Positions 11,056-22,190 of a stretch of DNA of 64,000 nucleotides are shown here, piece after piece. This stretch comes from Ceratotherium simum simum (Eukaryota; Chordata; Mammalia; Perissodactyla; Rhinocerotidae). Location: NCBI RefSeq assembly GCF_000283155.1, contig NW_004454156.1, forward strand, positions 34,617,498 through 34,681,497, read 5' to 3'. Position numbers and translations under genes: made by a program. The notes beneath the pieces are model-generated. The model saw nothing but the letters and a program-made list of their open reading frames with translations. It was not told where the DNA came from and searched no databases. How positions within the stretch are numbered: the stretch's first letter is position 1; each line of letters starts with the position of its first letter.

Positions 11056-11430
11056 GCGGAGGTGCAACAGGTCAGCCAGGTTCCCGTTCTGACTGAGCTC
11101 CGAGAAGTCTGCAAAATTTCTGCCACGGGCAAAACAAACTTGGAAACTGCGGGAGCTGCAAAAGCCAGGACGGGGGCACGAATGGAGTGCTGAAGTCACA
11201 CCGCCGGCGCTGAATCCCAGAAACTGAGGCTCGAAGGATTGCTGGAGGTCACTTCGCTGACCTCGGGGCTGACCCTCTCCCACCCTCCGCGTCATTCCTG
11301 CCAGGTGCTCACAGTCTTTGGCGAAATCACTGCCTGAAGACGTGGCTCAGCTGACATGAAAACAGGATGCGGCTTCATCAGAAGGAGCAGGTCCAAGGTG
11401 TGGCTAGTGGGTGTGGGGGAAAACTCCAGA

Positions 11431-11575
11431 GATAAGCAGAAGCAGGCTCAAGCCTGCCTCTACCGCTTGTTAGCTGTGTGACTTTGGACAATCTGCCTCA
11501 CCTTTCTAAGCCTCAGTTTCCTCAACTGGAAAATGGGAGTAATAACAAAGGGGGCTCCGATGTGGGCATCCGATG
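11431..11575 (+). repeat. MIR SINE
   Basis: Sense MIR: gttagctgtgtgactttgg, cctcagtttcctcaactgga, aaatgggagtaataac. First of four MIRs in tandem orientation. Confidence 0.8.
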
Positions 11576-11644
11576 GACTAGTCAAATGGAAACCGAAAGT
11601 GATTTCCACCTCTGCAAGCCGCAGTGCTTGATAAATTAAGAAGA

Positions 11645-11848
11645 GTATCACTTTGAAGTTAGACAGACTAGCGTTCTAATCCTGATTTTCCCAGTTACTT
11701 GTGGTATCACCTTAGGCAAGTCACTTTACCTTTCTGATTCTCGCTTCATTCAACTCTAAAGTGAAAAATGCCGTGGGCTGCTGTTAGGATTAAAGGAGTT
11801 AAGGCTACTTGGCACAGGGCCAAGTAACATGTGGTGGCTAGAACCATG
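11645..11848 (+). repeat. MIR SINE
   Basis: Sense MIR: gttctaatcctgattttccc, taggcaagtcactttacct, attaaaggagttaaggct. Confidence 0.8.
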
Positions 11849-11854
11849 GGACCT

Positions 11855-11980
11855 CCTGGAACCTCAGTTTCATCATCTGTCTTCTGGATACAACAATAAT
11901 GTCTTCCCTGCCTGCCTCCCAGGATCGTCGTGAGTCTTAAATGTCTTATGACACAGTTTATAAATAGAAAAACATCACAC
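11855..11980 (+). repeat. MIR SINE, 3' half
   Basis: Sense MIR starting mid-element: ggaacctcagtttcatcatc, gatcgtcgtgagtcttaaat. Confidence 0.65.
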
Positions 11981-12004
11981 CAATGTTAATTAGTGATATT
12001 GCAA

Positions 12005-12228
12005 GGCAGGCAGTGCACTGGAAAAAGCATGACATTGGCTCTGGCTCTGCCTTTTATTTGCTGTGTGACCTTGGACAAGTTATTTCACCTGTTGAAGGGT
12101 CGGTTTCCTCCCCTGTAACATACCACCTTTATAGGGCCATTGCCGATATTGGTATGGTGGTGTATGGAAAGTGCCTACTGTACATCCAGCACACAGCAGA
12201 TTTTAATAAATGGTACTTGTCATTACCA
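12005..12228 (+). repeat. MIR SINE, near full length
   Basis: Sense MIR: gcagtgcactggaaaaagca, ttgctgtgtgaccttggac, and a 3' end gattttaataaatggtactt. Confidence 0.85.
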
Positions 12229-12344
12229 GCAAGTTTTTCTTTAAATTGCCCTGGATTCTATTTTCTTGTAATTCCTACCCATTGGTGTTAAGATTCTACT
12301 TCAGCTCACATTTAGAAGCTGAGATGATTTAGCAAAACCTTCGC

Positions 12345-12428
12345 CTAGTGTTCATTCAACTAGAAATATTCATTGAGTACCCACTATGTGCCAGGCACGG
12401 TACCCCAGAGGCTAGCAGGATACATTTT
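12345..12428 (-). repeat. L2 LINE 3' fragment
   Basis: Antisense L2: tattcattgagtacccacta, tgtgccaggcacggtac. Confidence 0.75.
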
Positions 12429-12429
12429 T

Positions 12430-12785
12430 TTCGGAAAGAAAAAGAAAAAGTGTTTTCATGACTGTAACTTTACAACACAGTTGAATACCTGAGAGGAAAT
12501 TTCCCCCCTCTTTAATTTTTCCTTTCAGAATTTTCTTTCTTGCCAATAAACTTCAGAATCATTTTGTCAAGTTCTAAAGGCATTTGGAAACTGGGGGAAA
12601 ATATAAGCTAGAAATTAACTGAAAGGGTGGTATCATTAATATAGAAAGAGTTCTTCCAAATCAATAAGAAAAAAAAACAATTTTAAAAATGGTTAAGGAC
12701 ATGAATGGGCAATGCACAAATTTTACTCAAAGTGAATTAAAATTACTTATATTTTTAAATAGTTGAAAAGATCAAAAGAAGAAAA
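12430..12785. other. No feature recognised
   Basis: A/T-rich DNA, possibly old L1-derived (acatgaatgggcaatgcaca). No supported call. Confidence 0.35.
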
Positions 12786-12786
12786 T

Positions 12787-12973
12787 GATATGAAATTCAA
12801 ATTTCAGTGTCCATGAATAAAGTTTCATTGGAACACAGCCATGCACATTAGTTTATGTATTGTCTGTGAAGCTACAATGGCAGAAATGAGTACTTTCAAC
12901 AGAAACAGTATGACCTGCAAAGCCTAAAATATTTACCCTCTGACCTTTACAGAAAAAGTTTGCTAACCCCTGG
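12787..12973 (-). repeat. hAT-type DNA transposon remnant
   Basis: aataaagtttcattggaaca, tatgtattgtctgtgaagc, atgacctgcaaagcctaaaa and agaaaaagtttgctaacccc are the antisense form of the widespread element whose terminus reads CAGGGGTCGGCAAAC. The subfamily was not assigned. Confidence 0.7.
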
Positions 12974-13114
12974 TAAAGATATCTTTGGCAAGATATATGA
13001 GAAATTTGCAACAGTTAACTCTGGGAGAGGAACTGAGAGGCTGGAGAAAGTGTGAGAACAAGACTTGCTTCTCACTGTACATCCTTCTGTATCTTCTGAT
13101 TTGTTGCGATATCG

Positions 13115-14700
13115 TGATTTATAAGATATTGTGAGTTATCTTTCTCGTATATATTTGGTCTTCGTCCACAGTTCCTGGCTTACAGCTCCAAACCCTTGGA
13201 ATTTCTGGAGTGAGAAGAGCAGTGGGAGCATCTTTTATTATATTTATATTATGATATATTATAATATATTTATTATGTATTGTCCTCAGTTCCTGACATT
13301 GCTTTGGAGCCATTAAGGTGAAACGGGTGTCTTGTTATTCATAACAAGCCCCTTTCCAGCACTACCGGATTCATGTTAATGAAGGTGACTTTTGGAAATC
13401 ACCCAAGGATGGGAGCTGGTTGTTGCCAGGGGAACAAACCTTGAATAGAGGGGTGGAAATTTCAGTCCTACGTCCTGATTTCTGGGGAAGAGAGAGGGGT
13501 TGGAGGTTGAATCAATCACCAATGGCCAATGATTCAATCAATTGTGCCTGTGTAATGTAGCCTCCATAAAAACCCAAAGAGGAGGGGTTTCGGAGAGTTT
13601 CTAAGTTGGGGAACCAGAACGCTTCCACATGCCACCGTGCAGGGCCCTAAACTTCATGAGGACAGAAGCTCCTTTGTTTACGACCTCGCCCTTACATATC
13701 TCTGCATCTGGCTGTTGATTTACATCCTTTAATATCCTTTGTAATAAATCGGTAATCTAGTGAGTAAACGCGTTTCCTGAGTTCTATGAGCCACTCTAGC
13801 CAACTAGTTGAACCCAAGGAGGGGCTCGTGGGAACCTCTGATTAATAGCCAGTTGATCAGAAGCACAGGTAGCTGGAGGCTTGTGATTGACATCTGAGGA
13901 CAGTCTTGTGGGATTGAACCTGTGGGAGATCAAGATTTGGCCACCCTGAAATATATCTCTTTACCTTGGTTGTTTTCTCTGACGGACATTTGACCTCTCC
14001 CACTAACTGCCTAAAGAATTTGACATAGAAGATCTGTTCCAGGAAGGAGTTACTATCTGATGGCTTTAATATAATGTAAAATAGATGTTACAATAGGAAA
14101 GGCACCAACAAGCTCATCTTATCAAAAATTCTGTCTCTGGCCACATTCTCTAGATGGCCCTGCAAGGAGTTGCCCGACAAACATTTACATTTATAAGGGA
14201 AATCTCCATTTGTAAAGGTATCTCCCTCTCTGTATTGGGAAGAGGGGGGATGACCTCATTTCTAGAAACTTATCAATGTGGAAGGTGAGGCCTTAAATCT
14301 GCATAATAACCTTACTCTTGTTTACTGTGCTTTAGTGGTAATCTCCTGTAACTGACTCCCCCCACCCCCAACATCCTCCTTTGTCTTTGGCTGAAGATGG
14401 TATTTAAGACGAGAATCTCTGCTATTGTTTTGAGAAACTCAGTGTCCCTGGTTTCTCCCATGTATATATGTTATTAAACTTGGTATTATTTTCTCCTGCT
14501 AACCTGTCTTGTTAATTATTTGGCCAGCCATAAGAACCTTAAGGGAAAGGGCAGAAGGGGATTCTCTCTCTTCCCCAACAAACCCTTACCATGGAATCTG
14601 ATGTTATCTCTGGGTAGATAGTGTCAGAACTGAGTTGAATTGTAGGACACACTGCTGGTGTCCAAGAATTGTTGATGTGTGGGGGAAAACCACACACACA
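13115..14700 (+). mobile_element. Old endogenous-retrovirus LTR, split by a younger LTR
   Basis: Recognisable LTR sequence (ccaatggccaatgattcaat, gcctccataaaaacccaaag, a TTTGTAATAAATC polyA region, then agccagttgatcagaagcac) runs to 13916. It resumes at 14585 (tctgggtagatagtgtcaga, acactgctggtgtccaagaa). It is non-coding with no internal viral genes. The 5' boundary is uncertain and an A/T-rich ata repeat interrupts it at 13235-13280. The subfamily was not assigned. Confidence 0.7.
13921..14580 (+). mobile_element. Solo LTR, 660 bp, TG...CA with 4-bp target duplication
   Basis: Starts TGTGGGAGATC and ends TTCCCCAACA. It is flanked by AACC at 13917-13920 and 14581-14584. Inside is a TATA-like tatttaagacgag (14400-14412) and an attaaa-type polyA signal near 14472, in the right order for U3-R-U5. 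The 4-bp duplication fits a class I (gamma-like) element reduced to one LTR by recombination. No viral genes are present. Confidence 0.8.
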
Positions 14701-14739
14701 CATTGTAATTGGTGACCAGAACCATTACTTGTACTAAGG

Positions 14740-14870
14740 GAATGTATTATTTTTTTAATAAATAAAATTTAAATTTAAAATGGAAATATAATAAATTGTG
14801 TAAATATAATAAATAATAATCAAAATATAATAAATTAAAATTTAAAACTAATTTTTAATCTCATGGATAA
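14740..14870. repeat. A/T-rich low-complexity tract
   Basis: About 130 bp almost entirely A and T with repeated ataataaat units. Confidence 0.9.
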
Positions 14871-14879
14871 GGGTCTTGT

Positions 14880-15820
14880 CTAGGGTAAGAAGAAGCCCAA
14901 ATACAAAGTATAGCCCAGTGTCTGCGTGTGCTGGAATTTACCATGGAAAGCCAGAGGCATGTTTTTCCTAAGATCAAATGGGAAAATTTCCAAACCGCAA
15001 CAAGGGGTCACCTCTGAAAGGAGTGACCATCCATTGGTGTAAACATTGTCAAAGCCACTCTGAAGTCATATTCTATGGAAGGAAATGACCTCGATTTGGA
15101 GCCCTCTTGGGATGGAGTTCCCTCCGCATCAGAGGTATTCAGGGACTCTGGGTGAGTCACTCCTCCCCACTGGGCTCGCCCTGCAGCCCTGATAAGGAAG
15201 AATACCTCAAATGGAACAAGAGCTCTCCCCCAACCCTAATCCTTACATGGGTATCAACTAGCCCAGGGCCATCCAGCCCGTCCACGCCCACACATCTCCA
15301 ATTGTGCGAGGATGTCTCTGGCCTTGGACAGCCTTCCTGTTCTGTGTCCCCTGGGGGCTACAGCCTGAAGTGACCATCACCACTCAACACAGGAGGCCCC
15401 CATTCAGTTGGAGAAAGGAGGGAAGGAAGAACATCAAGGCCCAAGCCCGCTGTGTCTCCTGTGGCCGCTGTCACAAGTTTGCTGTGTGGCAGTGACCCTG
15501 CAGGTCAGGCTCTGCTTCACAAATCGTTCATCAAGGCAGGCAAGAGAGAGACTGAGTTTGGGGGCTGAGCTTTTAACTGCCTTGTCCTGGAAGTGACACG
15601 TGTTACTTTCACGCACATCTCATCTGCCAGAGCAAGTCACGGGTCCCGCCCAAGTGAACGGGTGCGGGCCAGTGCTGGGGAGTGAGTGGAATATTTGGTG
15701 TGCATTGCTGTCTCTGCCACATCTTTCTGTTCGGCTTTTCGGCCAACATTAATTGACTCTAGAATCAGAGGGGGAGGGACCCTGGGAGTTGTTTCATCCA
15801 TTGAATTCCAGAAGTAAAAA
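14880..15820. other. No feature recognised
   Basis: Nearly 1 kb of single-copy-looking DNA. Frames at 15107-15596 have no family resemblance or convincing splice structure. Confidence 0.35.
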
Positions 15821-15821
15821 C

Positions 15822-15975
15822 ACATCGGAATCCCCTGAGGTTGTCAAAAATGCTGAGTCTTTGGTCCTACCCCAGACCTACTGAATTAGAACAGTCTAGG
15901 ATGGGGCTAGGGAAGGGACGTTTTTAAAAGCTCGCCAGGAGATTCCAGCAGCAGCCAGGCTTGGGACCCACGGAT
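15822..15975 (-). repeat. MER20/MER5-type hAT element
   Basis: acacatcggaatcccctgag, ctaccccagacctactgaat, and cagcagcagccaggcttggg. Confidence 0.6.
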
Positions 15976-15984
15976 GGAGTCAAA

Positions 15985-16105
15985 CCCGTTTTTCCAGATG
16001 AGGAACCTGAAGCTCAGAAAGGGACAGTAACTTTCTCAGGGCCACACAGGAAGTGAGTGATAGAGCTCGACCAGAATCTAGGCTTCCTGGCCAAGGCTCT
16101 CAACA
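15985..16105 (-). repeat. MIR SINE
   Basis: Antisense MIR: ccagatgaggaacctgaagc, agggccacacaggaagtgag. Confidence 0.75.
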
Positions 16106-16144
16106 CCTGTAGTCATTACCTATTGCCCCTGCCTGCCCTGGCTT

Positions 16145-16585
16145 CAATAACAGTGCCTCCGTTCTCCTTTGGGGAGCCACCAGTCCCCCATTCTCAGTCC
16201 CCATGGTTCAACTTGGGCTGATCCCCTTTCCAAGTCTGGAGTGGGCACACGATGCAGACCCAACCAATCAGAATCCCAGGATATGTTCTGAGATGGTCTT
16301 GAGATCAAGTCCAGGAGGTGGGAGGCAGCCCCAGGAGGTTGCTGGAACTATTTAGAGAAGGAAGCTCTCTTTCCACGAGGCTGCTAATGGGTTTGAGGAG
16401 AGCCTGGAGCAGCTGGTGGCTGTCTTTGCTGTCACATAGGGAGAGCCTGCCTGGAAATAAGCCCTGCACGGAGGAAAGCAGAGCTAAGGGACAGAGAGAG
16501 CGTCCTGATATCATCGTCCAGTGCCTGCACCTGCTCTGCCGGGACTTTTCCCTGTGTGAGCCAATAAATTCCCTTTCAGTTCCCC
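16145..16585 (+). repeat. Ancient interspersed repeat with a polyA-like end (class not assigned)
   Basis: gacccaaccaatcagaatcc, aggttgctggaactatttag, gggagagcctgcctggaaat and the end tgagccaataaattcccttt form a sequence I recognise as a common placental repeat (LTR-like end). It resembles the repeats at 27330-27880 and 44770-45120. Confidence 0.55.
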
Positions 16586-16829
16586 AAGGCTGTGGTTCTG
16601 CCCTTGCAGCTGCAAATGCTAGGGACAGAGCACTGGGGTCCCATAGCCCCACTGGTCCGATGACGAGTGTCTATGGAGGGACCTTGGGGAAGTGTCAAGT
16701 GTGAGACGTTGATCCTTCCCCTGACACGCCAGGGACACAGGACCAACACAGGACAGTGATCTAGCTCAGCATCGTAGATATCCAGGTCTCAGTTGCTCTC
16801 CCCGCCAGGGGTTAAGCAGGAGAAGCAGA

Positions 16830-16960
16830 ATCATCTCCGAATGATAAGGAGACCTAAGCTCAGAGAGATGAGGTCACTTGCCCAAGGTCACACAGGAAGT
16901 GGCTGAGACTTAGCCAGGTGTTTCAGTTTCTGCCAGAGTCCTCGGTGCTCCCTCGGGCTC
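16830..16960 (-). repeat. MIR SINE
   Basis: Antisense MIR: aaggagacctaagctcagag, cacttgcccaaggtcacaca. Confidence 0.75.
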
Positions 16961-16977
16961 TGCTCCGCCTGGAATCA

Positions 16978-17215
16978 CAGCCAACGCTTGTTGAGTGCCT
17001 GCCATGGGCCAGGCACTGTCGTGAGCACCTTCCATGTTTTGCTACTCTGTTCCACATGACAAGATACTGGTGGGTGTGGTGATGACGACGACCTCACCGA
17101 ACGGTTGAACAAATAAGGCACGGGGGGCCCAGGAGCTTAGCCGAGATCACAAGGCCAGGCAGCATCAAGGGCGGATTCGGGCCCAGGGAGTCTGGCTCCG
17201 GAGCCCTCTGTCGCC
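16978..17215 (-). repeat. MIR SINE
   Basis: Antisense MIR: ttgagtgcctgccatgggcc, gccgagatcacaaggccagg, ggattcgggcccagggag. Confidence 0.7.
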
Positions 17216-17479
17216 GGAAGTCCACTCACACTCCTTGCTACACCACGTCACGGAGGATGGGAGTCCAAGCTTCTTGTTGTCTTGATGAGAGTGACTGACT
17301 AGAAACCAATCTGTGTGTGTGTGGGGTGGGGGACGATGGACAAGGGCACCTTCTCTGATCCCATGGACTTCCTCGAAGTGACCCCCGCCCCGAGTCACTG
17401 CAGGGAGGCCTCGCACAAAGCTCTGGGGGTTTCTGGTAAGAGGCAGGAAGTGTGCGGTGAAGAGTGGTCTCTGGACTTC

Positions 17480-18040
17480 CATACACCCAAAAGAATTGAA
17501 AGCAGTGTCTCAAAGAGACATTTGCACACCAACATTTATAGCAGCATTGTTCACAAGAGCCAAAAGGTGGAAGCAACCCAGTGTCCACCAAGAGATGAGT
17601 GGATAAACAAGACGTGGTATGTACATACAATGAAATATTCTGCTTTGAAGAGGAAGGAAGCTCTGAGACGTGCTACAACAGGATGAAACTTGAAGACATT
17701 CTACTTAGTGAAACAAGCCAGACACAAAAGGATAACTCTCTGATTTCACTTACAGGAGGCACCTAGAATATTCAAATTCATAGAGACGGAAAGTAAAATG
17801 CTGCTTGCCAGGAGGTGGGGGAAGGGAGAATGGGGAGTTATTGTTCAATGGGTACAGAGTTTCCATTTTGCAAGTGGAAAAAAGTTCTGGAGATGGGTGG
17901 TGGTGATGGTTGCACAACAATGTGAATGTACTTAATGCCACAGAACTAGACACAAAGTGGGTTAAAATGATAAATTTTATGTTATGTGTATTTTACCACA
18001 ATTAAAAATTAATTAATTAGTTAATTTAAAAAAAAAACAG
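17480..18040 (+). repeat. L1 LINE 3' end
   Basis: Sense L1: ccaacatttatagcagcatt, gtgtccaccaagagatgag, aaacaagccagacacaaaag, and the 3' UTR gtggtgatggttgcacaaca with an A-rich end. Confidence 0.88.
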
Positions 18041-18044
18041 TGAT

Positions 18045-18285
18045 CTCCAGAGACAGCCTGCTCTCAGATCCTAGCTCTGCCACTCATGAGCTGTGTGACC
18101 TTGGGCAAGTTGCTTTCCCTCTCTGTGCCTCAGTTTCCTCACTTATAAAATGAAGATAATAAAGCACCTCGTTCAACAGAATGGTGGTGAGGTTTAAATG
18201 ACTTCACACCAATAAAGTATTCAGAGCAGTCCCTGGAACTAAGTAAGCACTCCATAAAGTTAGCTACTATTTTCATACTAGTCGC
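18045..18285 (+). repeat. MIR SINE, near full length
   Basis: Sense MIR: cagatcctagctctgccact, gagctgtgtgaccttgggca, tgcctcagtttcctcactta, aactaagtaagcactccat. Confidence 0.9.
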
Positions 18286-18404
18286 TTTGGAGCGAGACTG
18301 GATGAGAGAAGGAAAATAATGATTCTTTCTTCTCTGGGTTCTCAATCTCTTTCCCCAAATTCCACCAACCTAAAGACCCTGGATTGTCCATGAGTCAAGC
18401 CACA

Positions 18405-18600
18405 GCGTGGACTAGTGGAAAAGATAAGTGTCACAGCCAGCCAGCAGGGGGCTTCAACCCTGCCCTTCCTCGTGCTGCTGTGTGACTTTGGGTCAGTTCA
18501 TTTACCTCTCTGGGCCAGATTGTCCTCATCTAGGAAATGGGTAAACTACCGCCTGTCTCACAGCCATTGCTACACCACGTGGAAGTGAAGGTGAAGAGAA
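18405..18600 (+). repeat. MIR SINE
   Basis: Sense MIR: gcgtggactagtggaaaaga, tgctgtgtgactttgggtca, attgtcctcatctaggaaat. Confidence 0.75.
18441..18452 (+). promoter_or_regulatory. CTCF-core-like motif
   Basis: CCAGCAGGGGGC matches the CTCF core, but the following GCT is not kept. It lies inside a MIR. Confidence 0.3.
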
Positions 18601-19195
18601 ACAACAGGAGTGCGAGGGCCTGGCCCGCAGAGGCATCCACGCCCCTCTGTCCCTCTCTGCTTCCGTGGCCGGGGGCTGGGGCAGTGTGTTCTCTCACTTC
18701 CCAGGCTGTTGCTGGTTTGCAAAGGACCAGAGAAATGTCTCCAAGGACAGCTGCCTCAGTCCCCGTGACCAGGATGAGCGTCGTTCACAAAAGGCCACAT
18801 ACCCTCCGAGGTTTGCGGAAGAGGCTTTGCTTTCCTTCCAGGGCCTCAAAGGGGGTCAGGGAGATGCCCAGGGCGATAAATAAAGAAGGAGCAAAAATAA
18901 AACCAAAAAAGCGTTTACTCTGAGATGAAAGCACATTGCTAAACACTAACCACAGGGACTCATGTACAGAAACCACATGTCAAGGACGCTCTGGAATGTC
19001 ACAAACTGCAGTGTTGAGAAAGGCTCCTGGGACCCAGCAGCAGGGCCAGGACTCTGCCCGTGGCAGCCTCTCGGGCGTCCTGGCACGTTCACGTCCAGGA
19101 GTCCGTGATCACTCACGCCGACCTCGCACAGCATGAGCCGTCCACACAGCCGCTCCACATTGCCTGGGCCCCTGCCCACTCGATGGTCCTGCCTC
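18601..19195. other. No feature recognised
   Basis: GC-richer sequence. Frames at 18537-18923 are overlapping chance frames with no known domain. Confidence 0.35.
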
Positions 19196-19199
19196 TGCC

Positions 19200-19430
19200 C
19201 CTCTCCTCTGTGGGGCTCCTCTGCCCACCTGGAGCACCCACCTTAGTCTCACTAACTCCAACTCATCCTTGAACACTGAGTTTAGACACCGCCCCTGCTG
19301 GTAACCCTCCGCTGACCCCACCCCACCACCCGGACTCCCATAACCGCTGCATCCATCTCCATCCCTGCAACGCTACAATGCATTTATTACTTGTGTACTT
19401 GCTTCTCTCCCCTACTAAGCCGCAAGCACT
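19200..19430 (+). repeat. L2 LINE fragment
   Basis: Sense L2-like run: ctggagcacccaccttagtc, cccctactaagccgcaagca. Confidence 0.5.
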
Positions 19431-19432
19431 TA

Positions 19433-19600
19433 TGTGCAGTACAGTTTAACAGTTAAGGATGCGGATTTTGGAGCCAACCTTCCCAGTTGTGTGACCTTGG
19501 GTAAGTTAATTAACCTCCTATTCCTCAGTATCTCTCTCTGCAAAATGGGGATGATCATAACAGTATCTGCCTTATGGGGATTCTGCCAGTCGCTGGGGAC
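19433..19600 (+). repeat. MIR SINE
   Basis: Sense MIR: acagttaaggatgcggattt, cagttgtgtgaccttgggta, tgcaaaatggggatgatcat. Confidence 0.8.
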
Positions 19601-20640
19601 ATCTGGTCCAATCACGCATTCTACAACTGGGGGAAATAACCACAGGATGGTTTTGGGGACCCATTGGGCCAAGTGTGAGACAGACCTGAGCTAAAACTCC
19701 ATTGATCACCTGACCTCCATACGCCCTTACTCTGACTGGTGGACCACAGTGACAGGCGGGTCTCCTGGAATTAGTGTCAGTTCAGAGGCAGAAAAGTCCG
19801 CTTTTTTCCCTCCCCTAATGCCGTCACCCTGGTAAATGACTGGAAGTCCTTTTGGGGTAGGCTGGGACAAAGACCAAGAGTATAACTTTTTAGCAGTATA
19901 GCAGGGTCTCTGCTCACTGGGAGCCAGCCTCTCCTTCACTCAAGGCGTCTGGATCTGTAACCTGGCTCACGTGTGGGAATTAATTGAGGGCTGTGGCTGT
20001 TTTGGTGACTCAAGTCAGAGTCTGTTCACTTGACCTAGAATTCTTCCATTTACACAGATCCAGGAAGAATTTAGTAGATTGCCCATCCATGTCTTTTGTA
20101 GGGACTCCACGATCGTCCAGTCAATGCTGTAAGTCTCTGTGGGTTAAAGTGGATATAAGTGCATTGATAAAAAGAAAAGCACTAGAATAGTGCGTGCCAC
20201 ACTGTAAGCAAGATAGCAGTGCTCTGTATCATTGTCCTTCCCCTCTGCGCTCCCAGTGCCTGACAGCCAGCAGGTACTCCATCCGTGATGACAAAACAGG
20301 AGAAGGAATGGCTCCATGATTCAGGCACACCTGGAGGCTCCTCTGGAGGCATAAGCAGTATTCACCTGTGATTCAGGTAAGACTGGAGGTTCTGGGGCAT
20401 CCAACATGGCTTATCTGCATGTGGTCCAGGAGGCTTCTGGGCAAGAACTTACTGGAAGGTAAAAGAGAGTCTAAATATGGAAGGTTAGTTTGAGGCTATT
20501 GGGCCAAGGCCAGAAGGGAGAATTATGAACAGAGAGCAGAGCAGCCTCAGCTGTGACCCTCAGATGATCTCCATGAGGCTTAGTTGTTCGTTCGTGAGTG
20601 TAGTTATTTGTTTTTATTTAGCTTCTAAGGACCTCCAGAT
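19601..20640. other. No confident feature (possible L2 trace near 20180-20290)
   Basis: About 1 kb without clear exons. The phrase tcccagtgcctgacagccag near 20250 resembles an L2 3' end but is short. Confidence 0.3.
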
Positions 20641-20649
20641 ACACAGAGC

Positions 20650-21240
20650 TGAGTTGTCACACTTGCAGGCTGTAGGAATCCCTCTTCGGTAGTTTATGCG
20701 AAGATCTCTTTCTTATTTATTTTGTTTCCTTCCTCCTTGATCTCCCCTCCCATTCACCTTCCCCAAACATGCATGAATCTTGTAAATTTTCTTTTAAGGA
20801 TTTCTTGTGTGTTTTAATTTTCAAAAGTTAAATCTCACCCTATTCACGACTTGGAGATCTCTCTGTCCACGTTGCTGTATGTACGTCTAGTTTGTTGTTT
20901 CTGATGTCATTCTAACTTCCCTGTCATGGATCTGCCACCTTCTGCCACTAACAACTCTGCAAGGAGCGTCCCTGCCTAAGTTCTCTCAGGGACGCGTATG
21001 AGAGTGTCTGTAGGATGATTCCCCAGGAGTGGGATTTCTGGGTCACAAGGCATGCCCAGATTTAATTTTGCCAAATACTGCCCAGTTGCTTTCTAGAATG
21101 GCTGTACCAATTCACATGTTCACAGCAGTGCTTGGGGCCTCCCTTCTCCCCATGTCATCACCAATACTTGAGAGTATTGACGTTTCTAATTCCTGATGGG
21201 TGTGAAGTGGTATCTCACCATTTCAATCATTGTTAACTTC
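20650..21240 (-). repeat. L1 LINE fragment
   Basis: Antisense L1: gagtgggatttctgggtcac, agaatggctgtaccaattca, gtgtgaagtggtatctcacc. Confidence 0.8.
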
Positions 21241-21244
21241 ACAT

Positions 21245-21595
21245 CTGTCTTCCCTGCTGGATTGTAAGTCTGAGGATGGCAGGCCCACACGGAAGGTCCA
21301 CCTGTGTCCTTACCATTCTGCTCAGTGCCTGCCACATACTAGATGCTTCAATTTATACCTTCGAATGGGGCCAGCCCTGTGGCTTAGCGGTTAAGTACGC
21401 GTGCTCCGCTGCTGGCGGCCCTGGTTGGGATCCTGGGCGCGCACTGACGCACCGCTTCTCCGGCCATGCTGAGGCCGCGTCCCACATACAGCAACTAGAA
21501 GGATGTTCAGCTATGACATACAACTATCTACTGGGGCTTTGGGGGAAAAAAAAAACAAAATGTAGTATACCTTTGAACGGATGAATGAATTAATC
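21245..21595 (+). repeat. L2 LINE 3' end, split by an ERE
   Basis: Sense L2 tail: ctggattgtaagtctgagga, tcagtgcctgccacatacta. It resumes after the ERE as ggatgaatgaattaat. Confidence 0.75.
21366..21565 (+). repeat. ERE SINE inserted in L2
   Basis: ggggccagccctgtggctta head, tccggccatgctgaggccgc, acatacagcaactagaagga, and an A-rich tail. Target duplication tataccttcgaa (21354-21365) versus tatacctttgaa (21566-21577), one mismatch. Confidence 0.95.
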
Positions 21596-21599
21596 CCGC

Positions 21600-22080
21600 C
21601 AGCAGCCCTCCTGAGCTCAAACTCGACTCCTGGGGAGGAGAGAGGCAGTCATGAGTGAGCAAAACAGGAAGAGCTGTTCCAGTAAATTCTCAGAAAACCA
21701 CTGGCCAGGAGGAAATTCCCTAGGGACTCCCAGGCACAGCTGGAGGGAATGTAAAGGAGTGGATGTTCCCACAGAGCTGAAGAAAAGCCATCAGGTCGTG
21801 GAGACTGGTGTCTGCGTTCATCTAGAAAACATGGGCTCTGCTAAGACCAGCGAAGATGCTGGCAGAATCCCCACAGACAGACTTGACTATCAAAAGGGAG
21901 CAGAATAGCAGCTGCCAGATGGTTGGGCCAAACAGACCTTGTTCACGTGTTAATATTATTTTTTTAAAAATTTGGGATAAAATGAAAGCCACATGCCTCT
22001 GAACTATTCTGACCAAAAGTCTCCCAGTGGGGACAGTGGTTCCCACAGAACCACTGTCTGTCAAGGGTCTGGGAGATGCT
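21600..22080. other. No feature recognised
   Basis: About 480 bp, possibly old L1-derived. No confident call. Confidence 0.3.
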
Positions 22081-22084
22081 TTTC

Positions 22085-22190
22085 TGCTGGAAGCCTCAGT
22101 TTCCTCATCTGTAAAGTGGGGACAATAACGGTGCCCACCTCATTGCCCAGTGTGGAGGAAGCACTCGGCAAATACTGGCTTTGAAAGACT
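22085..22190 (+). repeat. MIR SINE, 3' half
   Basis: Sense MIR: cctcagtttcctcatctgta, aagtggggacaataacggtg. Confidence 0.8.

Noticed and set aside
11011..11193. 60-codon frame overlapping the promoter-like cluster
   Set aside because: It begins inside the octamer motif, has no Kozak-like context or known domain, and is too short to support as a gene.
13921..14580. Possible complete endogenous retrovirus
   Set aside because: Only single LTR structures are present. There is no second matching LTR and no gag, pol or env-like sequence between them.
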